This document shows, one piece after another, positions 1 through 6,100 of a stretch of DNA of 24,562 nucleotides. This DNA is from a virus, in the IMG/VR virus record IMGVR_UViG_3300033153_005525, positions 1-24,562 of that record; one strand, 5' to 3'. The position numbers were made by a program, and so were the translations under genes. The notes below the pieces were generated by a model. The model worked only from the letters and a program-made list of their open reading frames with translations. It was not told the origin of the DNA and made no database searches. Each line of letters starts with the position of its first letter. Positions within the stretch are counted from its first letter, which is position 1.

Positions 1-1806
1 ACATAAAATAGGCATGCCGTAAAAAACGCACGCCATCAACACATCTTCAAAAAATATTTCTGCGGTCTGAGGACGCGCAATATATTCTAAGAAAAAATGA
101 TTTGTTGGTATCTCTTCCATAGAAAATTTAGTTAATCCATGTAAAGATCCATTCGATCCTCTTCCTACTACTACTCCTGAAATATCATAAGAGTCACACC
201 CAAATGATCCTAAATGTTCGTTCGCAGGATAAAATCTGCCTCCTTTTTTAATAACATTATTTTGTAAAGGAGTTTGTGGTATGTAAGTTACAAAAAATCT
301 TCCTCTTTTATTTGGAGTCCAGACCACTTTACTATCTTTAATACCATCTTTCCAACTAAAAGATCCTTGAGTTATAAAATGTTCTTTAATTAATGTGTCA
401 TTATAATCAATTTGTTGATATAGTTTTGTTAAATTAAAAATAGATTGTTTGCTTTCATCTCTAAAAGCATGAGACTCAGAACGAGGGAATTGACGATAAA
501 ATTCATTTAAAGCATCTGGATCTATAGTTAATGAATCCACCTCATTTTCCCAGTAGTTGATAGCTCCTTTATATATATTTTCATTATCAATTCCTTTAAC
601 ATATGTAGAGGGAGTGTGTAATACAGGCATCCCATATCTATCTATAAATCCCTCCATGTTCCATTCCATAGGAATAAACAAACTATATAACCCACTTTTT
701 GTTTGTCCATTATTATTACGATTAGTACAAACAGAATCATAAAATAATTTTTTAAAATTTCCCCCTCCTTTTTCTAAAGCATTAGACGTAGAACCCATCA
801 TACATTTACCAATAATTTTACTTCCTAATCGTAAACATGTTTTAGTTACTCTCCAGTTATTTAAAATATTTTCAGGCCTTTCCCATTTTCCACTTTCATC
901 ATGTATTAACAACTGTAATTTTTCACCATCATAACTGTTATCGGAAGTATTTTTCCAGTCAATAGTAGTATCTAAACCCTCTAAGGTGTCTTGTTCTACA
1001 TCAAACATATTTTTCTTGGTAATCTTAGAAGCTGGAACTCTATAGGCTAATTCTGTTTTAGGTTTATCCATACCATCTTGTATAGGTTTAAAGAAAAATG
1101 GATAGTTGTGGGATATAGGAACTATTTTATCTGTAAACATTTTTTTAGCATCTCCTCCAGTTTTTGAAAGAACTCCGACTCTGGCATCTTTAGTTATAGT
1201 AGCGGTATTAACCCCTTCACATGAACTCATAAAAGAAAACCCAGACCTTCTAATTTTTAAATAACAAATACCAAAACATCTATTGTCGGCTTTACAAGCT
1301 TCCCAAAATATATAAAATATTCTATTAGCTTCACGAAAATCAGGATGTCCTACATCTATTTTAGTCCATTGAAGATACATATAATGTGTACCTGTTATAT
1401 AAGTAGGAATACCATTATTTAAAAACCAATGTCCTTGTTCTCGTCTATCAAATTCAGTTTCAATATAATCAATCCACTGTTTTTTAAAAGATAAAGGAGC
1501 ATCATGCCAATGAAATATAGAAGGGATTCGGCTAATAGCTTTAGGAGTTTCTTGAGCCTCCCAATATTGATCTTCTTTTTTAGATGAGCGTTTATAAATA
1601 TTTTTAGGCTGTAATGGTAACGCCACTTTTAATCCTGAGATATTTATAATTTCACCTATTTGACCAGATTTTGAAATAATTATAAAATCATATTTTTCGT
1701 TGTAACCATATAACCACGTACGCGCTTTATTTTTACGCGTAAAAACACTTTTAGGAATTTTATTTTTTTCCGTAAAATAAATACTATCGTGATCGTGATT
1801 CTGCAA
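1..1806 (-). CDS. terL: Terminase large subunit, 3' end cut by window edge
   Basis: This is the ATPase-nuclease motor that cuts concatemeric phage DNA and packages it into proheads. The frame is open from 1806 to the window edge, about 602 codons, and the C-terminus lies outside. Around residues 183-195 there is a variant Walker A loop (KIRRSGFSF) of the K-x-R-x-x-G-x-S type found in phage terminases. Near residues 296-303 a hydrophobic strand ends in DE (LLIHDE), the Walker B and catalytic glutamate. A GSTSN segment follows as the likely coupling motif. GCDSYD near residues 534-541 fits the first acidic strand of the RNase H-like nuclease. There is no ATG before roughly residue 130. The TTG at 1806 is a candidate start that overlaps the upstream gene by 23 bases; an ATT at 1782 would avoid the overlap. 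The family call is firm; the start is not. Confidence 0.9.
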   Translation of the reverse strand, partial: MQNHDHDSIYFTEKNKIPKSVFTRKNKARTWLYGYNEKYDFIIISKSGQIGEIINISGLKVALPLQPKNIYKRSSKKEDQYWEAQETPKAISRIPSIFHWHDAPLSFKKQWIDYIETEFDRREQGHWFLNNGIPTYITGTHYMYLQWTKIDVGHPDFREANRIFYIFWEACKADNRCFGICYLKIRRSGFSFMSSCEGVNTATITKDARVGVLSKTGGDAKKMFTDKIVPISHNYPFFFKPIQDGMDKPKTELAYRVPASKITKKNMFDVEQDTLEGLDTTIDWKNTSDNSYDGEKLQLLIHDESGKWERPENILNNWRVTKTCLRLGSKIIGKCMMGSTSNALEKGGGNFKKLFYDSVCTNRNNNGQTKSGLYSLFIPMEWNMEGFIDRYGMPVLHTPSTYVKGIDNENIYKGAINYWENEVDSLTIDPDALNEFYRQFPRSESHAFRDESKQSIFNLTKLYQQIDYNDTLIKEHFITQGSFSWKDGIKDSKVVWTPNKRGRFFVTYIPQTPLQNNVIKKGGRFYPANEHLGSFGCDSYDISGVVVGRGSNGSLHGLTKFSMEEIPTNHFFLEYIARPQTAEIFFEDVLMACVFYGMPILC

Positions 1807-2059
1807 AGCCTTTAGGTAATTTATTGGTTACATTTTCTTTCCCGTCTATTTTATCTCTTTCTTCTTCAATTCTTTTGAGTATCTCAAACGCATCAAAGAT
1901 AGCTAATTTTTTAGTGGCCGCTGCATTTTTTAATCTATCAGCAGCTAACTCATCATCCTTATCGTATTTTATTATATCCTCTTTAGCCACTTTTATTAAC
2001 TGAGTAACAGCTTTCTCTCCAGCTTTTATTATTTCTTCTTTTATTTTATTTATATCCAT
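1784..2059 (-). CDS. Small charged helical protein upstream of terL; possible small terminase subunit
   Basis: The product is 91 residues, almost entirely predicted helix, with a Lys/Glu-rich N-terminal half, an Ala-rich middle (ELAADRLKNAAATKK) and a basic Arg/Ser tail. No recognised domain is visible. It lies directly before terL and overlaps its possible TTG start, and it overlaps the preceding SET-domain gene by 14 bases, so the three are translationally packed. Small terminase subunits commonly occupy this position and are small and helical, so this is a candidate DNA-recognition subunit. That rests on position and size only; no helix-turn-helix could be confidently drawn. Confidence 0.7.
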   Translation of the reverse strand: MDINKIKEEIIKAGEKAVTQLIKVAKEDIIKYDKDDELAADRLKNAAATKKLAIFDAFEILKRIEEERDKIDGKENVTNKLPKGFAESRSR

Positions 2060-2447
2060 AACTGTGATTTCTATAATTTACAACTATTTCTTCATTTACA
2101 TCTATATCTTGCGTAGCAATAGCCTTCATATTTCTACCATCCTCAACAAATATAGCATTGTTATAGGGAGAATGATTAGTATATCTACCTAACAATGTTC
2201 TATGATCTTCTTTAATAGCATATCCTATCAGTGAATCTTTTAATATTTTTTGATTAGAAAAAATTCCTTTTTTATGAATAGAAGATTTTTTTATACAATA
2301 AAGATTTGTTTTTTCAGGCACAACTTCTCCTACACGCTCATCAAACTCTTTACTATTAATCAACCTATCCACATCTTCTTCTCTTAAAGAATTTTCTTGC
2401 AGTAGTTTAAGATAATCTAAAACAACCTCTAAATTATTCACTCCCAT
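2046..2447 (-). CDS. SET-domain protein, putative lysine methyltransferase
   Basis: The product is 133 residues: a helical N-terminal part (about 1-45) followed by a compact SET-like domain. The visible SET signatures are KGIFSNQKI at about 60-68 (the strand-turn near the start of SET domains), GRYTNHSPYNNA at 87-98, with the Asn-His-Ser knot residues that bind S-adenosylmethionine, and EEIVVNYR at 119-126, with the tyrosine expected in the active site. Known SET enzymes transfer methyl groups to lysine side chains of proteins; the target here is unknown. The domain is shorter than most, and pre-SET and post-SET cysteine clusters are absent. The gene overlaps the oxygenase gene by one base. 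The fold call is good; the activity is inferred. Confidence 0.8.
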   Translation of the reverse strand: MGVNNLEVVLDYLKLLQENSLREEDVDRLINSKEFDERVGEVVPEKTNLYCIKKSSIHKKGIFSNQKILKDSLIGYAIKEDHRTLLGRYTNHSPYNNAIFVEDGRNMKAIATQDIDVNEEIVVNYRNHSYGYK

Positions 2448-3022
2448 TAAACTATTTTATAAAACATTACATAAATTTTTCTTCCTTGTGGCCACGCAAC
2501 ATTCGGGTATTTACTATGAAAATAACTGGAAGGATAAGATATTAATCTATTTTCTTCATATCCTAATACAGTAGATAATTTCCATTTTTCTAATTTCTCA
2601 GAATCTACCTCTAACATTCTATCATACTCCGCATCACTTACATCAACAGGAAGCTCTCTACCATAAACCTCATGCTCCCAAAAAGCAGTTCCGTGTAAAT
2701 CATTTCTTTTGCGTGGAGAGAGATATAATACTAAAGCTCGATCAGGACGTTGTCCTTCAATATTTAAATCTGAATGAATATTCCATTGGGTGTCTAAAGT
2801 GTCTGTAGCTTCTCTAAAAAAACTTAAAATATTTTTAAGCTCCCGTTGCTCCATAACTTCTAATCTGCTTAATATATAGTCATCAAAATCAGAGTTTGAA
2901 GGTATAACATAACACTGCCTATCACCGCCCATTTCAACCTCCGTAAACTTACTCTCATTTAAATAATTTTGAGTTATTTGTAAAAATGTAGAATCTAAAA
3001 AATCATCAATTAAATATATCAT
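2447..3022 (-). CDS. 2-oxoglutarate/Fe(II)-dependent oxygenase-like protein
   Basis: The product is 191 residues. A facial-triad pattern is visible: HSD at residues 83-85 (His83 and Asp85), a distal His169 in SSYFHS, and Arg181 in QGRKIYVMFY, where the 2-oxoglutarate carboxylate is normally held. LHGTAFWEH at about 109-117 matches the segment often seen after the first metal ligands in prolyl-hydroxylase-like phage proteins. Family members hydroxylate protein or small-molecule substrates using Fe(II), oxygen and 2-oxoglutarate; the substrate cannot be told here. The start overlaps the end of the double GroES-like gene by four bases (ATGA), and the stop meets the SET gene, so all three are likely translated together. 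Confidence 0.78.
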   Translation of the reverse strand: MIYLIDDFLDSTFLQITQNYLNESKFTEVEMGGDRQCYVIPSNSDFDDYILSRLEVMEQRELKNILSFFREATDTLDTQWNIHSDLNIEGQRPDRALVLYLSPRKRNDLHGTAFWEHEVYGRELPVDVSDAEYDRMLEVDSEKLEKWKLSTVLGYEENRLISYPSSYFHSKYPNVAWPQGRKIYVMFYKIV

Positions 3023-3585
3023 ATTAACATAGTTATATTATTAGTAAACATACGATAGAGCTTTTCCTCATCTATATAAAATACATATTCGGTATCAGGC
3101 TGATAAGAGACCTCATCTCCCACATTTAATCCTAATTTTTCTAATTGTTGGTTTGAATATTTAATTTTACCACACAACGGCTCTTCATGAACTCCCACAC
3201 CATCTAAATAAAAATCTTTTTTTGGTAGAGGTTTTATAAAACAATATTTATCATATCCTTTCCATTCATCATTTCTTTTATATAAAAAAAACTGATCTGG
3301 ATCCACTAAAAATAAATTATCTTTTAACCAGCTTTTACCGCTTTGTCTTTTACCATACATATCATTATAAAATTTAAATACATTATGATGAACTAATAAT
3401 GTGTCCCCGATTTGAACTTCCCCTTTATAATTAATAGGTACATTTACAACTTTAGCAAATCTATTGGAAACGGTATGATCTTCCTCAGAAACACTGGTAT
3501 AAAACTTTTTATCGCCATACATTTTAATATTATCGTATCTGCGATTTTTTAAAGGGGTAACTATAAAAGAATAAGGTGATTGCAT
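3019..3585 (-). CDS. Tandem GroES-like (co-chaperonin fold) protein
   Basis: The product is 188 residues and reads as two GroES-like beta-barrels in series. The first (about 5-105) has a FIVTPL opening strand, AKVVNVP at 44-50, then QIGDTLLVHHNVF, and ends with LVDPDQFFLYKRN. The second (about 113-188) has YCFIKPL, a loop, GKIKYSN, LNVGDEVSYQP, EEKLYRM and a terminal INxx-type strand. The order of strands, the V/IGD turn and the late 'ydge.lyrm...di' strand follow the GroES pattern. A clear mobile-loop sequence is not obvious in either half. Phage co-chaperonins such as T4 gp31 are very divergent, so a cooperating or alternative GroES role is possible. It lies in the late block near terL, far from the groEL operon. 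The fold assignment is an inference from pattern. Confidence 0.6.
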   Translation of the reverse strand: MQSPYSFIVTPLKNRRYDNIKMYGDKKFYTSVSEEDHTVSNRFAKVVNVPINYKGEVQIGDTLLVHHNVFKFYNDMYGKRQSGKSWLKDNLFLVDPDQFFLYKRNDEWKGYDKYCFIKPLPKKDFYLDGVGVHEEPLCGKIKYSNQQLEKLGLNVGDEVSYQPDTEYVFYIDEEKLYRMFTNNITMLI

Positions 3586-3591
3586 ATAAGG

Positions 3592-3777
3592 TTATGAGCC
3601 GCAACCAATACAATCTATTATTGAATCAGTTGGTTTAACTCCATTTAATTTCATTTTAATATTATGTATTTTATCTGCTAACTCCAACTGTGAGTCAAAA
3701 GATAAATTAGATTGTTTTTTTTGATTAGTATACAGAGCTAATTCTTGTATAAGGCTTTGTTTAAGAAGATCCTCCAT
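3592..3777 (-). CDS. Small helical protein with C-terminal CIGCG motif
   Basis: The product is 61 residues. The body is predicted helical (EDLLKQSLIQELALYTNQKK, then a second amphipathic helix), and the end is DCIGCGS, a CxxC pair in the last six residues. A terminal Cys pair of this sort could bind a metal or form a disulfide, but nothing else supports a function. It lies 6 bases upstream of the tandem GroES-like gene and 3 bases downstream of the next small gene, inside the late operon. Close packing and a clean frame argue that it is real. Confidence 0.65.
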   Translation of the reverse strand: MEDLLKQSLIQELALYTNQKKQSNLSFDSQLELADKIHNIKMKLNGVKPTDSIIDCIGCGS

Positions 3778-3780
3778 AAT

Positions 3781-4005
3781 TTAGAAGTTAATATTATATT
3801 CTAAAGAAATTGGTAAGGTAGTTTTAAACTCTTTCCATAACAAAATCTCTCCCTTTTTTTCAATCCAAATTTTAAATGATTTATGTTTAGAATCTTCTTG
3901 TATAAGATGAATAACATGAGCGCCACCTAATACTTCTTGCCCTACTATATAGTGCATTGCACCAGACTTATAGTCAGCGCCTATAGAAATTTTTCTAATA
4001 TCCAT
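3781..4005 (-). CDS. Hypothetical small beta-rich phage protein
   Basis: The product is 74 residues. Alternating hydrophobic and polar residues (HVIHLIQED, SFKIWIEKKGEILLWKEF) suggest a small beta-sandwich or beta-sheet. No catalytic motif, signal peptide or membrane segment is visible. It is packed between the CIGCG protein and the 175-residue structural-type gene with gaps of 3 and 4 bases, so it is co-transcribed with virion genes. The function is unknown. Confidence 0.65.
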   Translation of the reverse strand: MDIRKISIGADYKSGAMHYIVGQEVLGGAHVIHLIQEDSKHKSFKIWIEKKGEILLWKEFKTTLPISLEYNINF

Positions 4006-4009
4006 TTAA

Positions 4010-4537
4010 TTAAAATGTTGTCCCTACCGTCAATATACGATAAAAAATATTAAAATACATTACACCATTCCCAGTAGCGGAATCAGCAGCCGAAGTTAAA
4101 GTAACTGCAGTATTTTGATCTATTACTTTAGTAGTTCCTCCTGTTTCAATTTTACTTACTAAATCAGTAGCAAAATTAGCAGATTGTAAACTTAATGTTC
4201 CAAAAACTGTAGCCCCTATTTTTACTTCTAAATTATTACCAAAAGCAAAAACTGTCGTTCCCGCATCCAAATAAGTATCAATACTCATTATATCTATTAC
4301 TTTCCCTGCTCCTGGTGCAGCTATTAAAACAGCTGGTGTTGTATTCATTGCGCGTACTTGGGCTTCATTAAGTATCACATGAGCTACATTGGTATCTATA
4401 CCAAAAAAATTTTGCATCTCAGACACAAGTACTGTCTTGGTTTTTAATTCATTTTCCGCATCAGTTATAATTAAATAATCTGCTGCATCAAGGGTTGAAA
4501 TACCAGGGTAAGCGCCTGTGTTACTTATTTTTGCCAT
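4010..4537 (-). CDS. Putative virion or tail-fibre accessory protein
   Basis: The product is 175 residues, rich in Thr, Ala, Val and Gly and beta-type throughout, as in phage fibre and decoration proteins. The N-terminal segment LDAADYLIITDAENELKTK belongs to a module of the form AD-x-hydrophobic-x-I-x-D...K that recurs in the three long fibre-type genes of this window. It starts MAKI, as does the 248-residue fibre protein at 13084-13830. The middle (GAGKVIDIMSIDTYLDAGTTVFAFGNNLEVKIG...) reads as a beta-domain that could sit on the virion surface. A structural role is inferred from composition, the shared module and location; the exact role is unknown. Confidence 0.65.
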   Translation of the reverse strand: MAKISNTGAYPGISTLDAADYLIITDAENELKTKTVLVSEMQNFFGIDTNVAHVILNEAQVRAMNTTPAVLIAAPGAGKVIDIMSIDTYLDAGTTVFAFGNNLEVKIGATVFGTLSLQSANFATDLVSKIETGGTTKVIDQNTAVTLTSAADSATGNGVMYFNIFYRILTVGTTF

Positions 4538-4540
4538 AAT

Positions 4541-4813
4541 TTATTTTTTTTCTTCTACGACAGCCTCTTCTGTTTCCTCTTCAACTGGAGGATCTTTTAC
4601 TTCTCCCGTCTGAAGATTAATAGTAGCATTCTTGCCGTATGTAAGAGTAAGCTCTTTTTCCACCTCAGCAAAATCTTCTTTGATTTTTTCGAGTGCATCA
4701 AGCATTACTTTTTTTTGTACTTCTGCGTCCGCAATCGCAATTTTAGTGTTTGTAAAATCTTGATTTAATTTTTGAACCTTTTGTAGTTCTTCGTCTGTTA
4801 AGTTTTTTGACAT
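4541..4813 (-). CDS. Coiled-coil protein with acidic tail
   Basis: The product is 90 residues. Residues 5-58 form a long heptad-like helix (LTDEELQKVQKLNQDFTNTK..., then ALEKIKEDFAEVEKELTLTYG). This is followed by a short TINLQTGEV strand and a strongly acidic tail (PPVEEETEEAVVEEKK). Small coiled-coil proteins with acidic ends next to fibre genes may act as assembly factors or packers, but this is not shown here. A TAnnTTTG element 33 bases upstream could give it and the genes after it their own promoter. Confidence 0.7.
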   Translation of the reverse strand: MSKNLTDEELQKVQKLNQDFTNTKIAIADAEVQKKVMLDALEKIKEDFAEVEKELTLTYGKNATINLQTGEVKDPPVEEETEEAVVEEKK

Positions 4814-4845
4814 TGTATTAAATTTTTTTGTTAAACATTATTTCA

Positions 4846-4853
4846 CAAAGATA
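4846..4853 (-). promoter_or_regulatory. Possible Bacteroidetes -7 element (TATCTTTG)
   Basis: On the minus strand the 53-base gap between the methyltransferase gene and the coiled-coil gene contains TATCTTTG, an exact TAnnTTTG match, 33 bases before the ATG. No TTG is found at the usual 19-base spacing, so this is half of a promoter. It could give internal initiation inside the late block. Confidence 0.4.
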
Positions 4854-4866
4854 ATAAAAAATACTT

Positions 4867-5385
4867 TTAGTTTAATGATAAAACAACCAGAGGTAAAATA
4901 ATTTTTCCCCCCACATTTAAGTTGTCTGACCAATTAGTTAAAAGGTCGTTTTTATTTTCATCTGTAATTTCATTTTCATACCACCACAAATCTACTATAA
5001 TGAGATCGTATTTTTTATCACTATTGTAGGAATACATATCCCCTTCAATAATATTTATATCCGAATCAATAAAATCTACATAATCAATAAGTTCTGTGTT
5101 ATTTTCTATAACATCTACTACAGTAGAGTTTTTAACGGTTTTAGCATATTCTGGTAATAACCCTAAACCTAAACCCCCTACTAATACGTTATCAAAAGAA
5201 ACACCCTCATATAAAGCATTCATTTCTGGACAACTTTCACAGTCACCAAACAACACCTCTCCATAATAATCAGCGTTTTCTATCCAGTGATTACCCCCAA
5301 AATCTATTTTAGAAACACCATCTGTTTTAGTTACACTAAAACTACTTCCTGAATGTTCTGTTATTTTACTTTCATCTATCTTCAT
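4867..5385 (-). CDS. SAM-dependent methyltransferase, spermidine-synthase-like fold
   Basis: The product is 172 residues with a Rossmann-type methyltransferase order. Motif I is VLVGGLGLGLLPEYA at 67-81 (glycine-rich S-adenosylmethionine loop). VVDVIENN at 89-96 supplies the acidic residue for the ribose. NIIEGDMYSY at 111-120 carries the Asp that usually contacts adenine, and YDLIIVDLWW at 126-135 is motif IV. An N-terminal beta part (1-60) resembles the small domain of spermidine synthases. There is no substrate motif, and the C-terminus stops early, at a single strand after motif IV, so the protein is shorter than true polyamine synthases. Its start overlaps the end of the S74-tailed gene by four bases, tying it to fibre expression. 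The target could be a protein or a small molecule. Confidence 0.75.
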   Translation of the reverse strand: MKIDESKITEHSGSSFSVTKTDGVSKIDFGGNHWIENADYYGEVLFGDCESCPEMNALYEGVSFDNVLVGGLGLGLLPEYAKTVKNSTVVDVIENNTELIDYVDFIDSDINIIEGDMYSYNSDKKYDLIIVDLWWYENEITDENKNDLLTNWSDNLNVGGKIILPLVVLSLN

Positions 5386-6098
5386 GCGAAATATATTCTT
5401 TTAAAGTCTACATCTATTTTGGAATAATCAACCGCATCATACTCACCAAAACAATTCTTCATAACCGCATAGCTTGGTATTTCATCAGACATTACACCTT
5501 GGAAAACTCCATCGCCAAATACCTTGTCTAAATACTCAAAAGTATATATTTTTAATCCTGTAGGAGAATATCCTATTAATTTTATATTTTTCTTCAGTCT
5601 TCTATCACTCGGAGAACATGGAGTAAATACTGTTATATAACCTGAAGAATTTGTTGTAAATCTTGAGCCTGCTGAAGCTACTGCTGTTTCTCCATAACCC
5701 CAGTTTCCTGCTCCTAAAGGTGTTGTTCCTGCAGCATCAGTATATACATATTCGTTAACAGCTACCGTAGTAAAGTATCTATCTGCTGATGTTGTTACTC
5801 CACATGCAAAAACAGGTTTTGGAACAGTCGTAGGAGTACCATATTTATGATATAATGCTACAGCATCTTTATCATAACTATAAAATTCATCTGCTCCATA
5901 AGGAGTGCTTGAGTTAGGATGTGAGGGACTGTCTGTGTTAACTGCAGGATATGTAAGGCCACCACTACCAGCCTGTCCACCTATAACCAATTCTTTAATT
6001 CCTATAATTCCAGTAATTGTTCCACTACCGTAAGTTCCATAATAACATTCTTGAGCTAAAGAAGTCCAATCTAATACTCCACTTCCTGGTACTGCCAT
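5382..6098 (-). CDS. Small tail protein with C-terminal S74-type chaperone domain
   Basis: The product is 238 residues. Residues 1-160 are Gly/Ser/Thr/Tyr-rich beta structure and begin with an assembly-type segment (GVLDWTSLAQE...). From residue 164, SDRRLKKNI matches the start of the S74 intramolecular chaperone, in which the serine and a nearby lysine carry out self-cleavage after the fibre trimer folds. GVMSDE near 201-206 corresponds to the GVxAQE helix of that domain. The chaperone is only about 75 residues and lacks the usual terminal coiled coil, so it may be a reduced or diverged version. It lies three bases downstream of the large S74-tailed fibre gene, so two S74 tails are encoded back to back. 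Confidence 0.8.
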   Translation of the reverse strand: MAVPGSGVLDWTSLAQECYYGTYGSGTITGIIGIKELVIGGQAGSGGLTYPAVNTDSPSHPNSSTPYGADEFYSYDKDAVALYHKYGTPTTVPKPVFACGVTTSADRYFTTVAVNEYVYTDAAGTTPLGAGNWGYGETAVASAGSRFTTNSSGYITVFTPCSPSDRRLKKNIKLIGYSPTGLKIYTFEYLDKVFGDGVFQGVMSDEIPSYAVMKNCFGEYDAVDYSKIDVDFKRIYFA

Positions 6099-6100
6099 AA

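Noticed and set aside
557-742. Rightward 61-codon open frame in the terL region
   Set aside because: It is fully antisense to the well-supported terminase frame and its sequence shows no independent motif.
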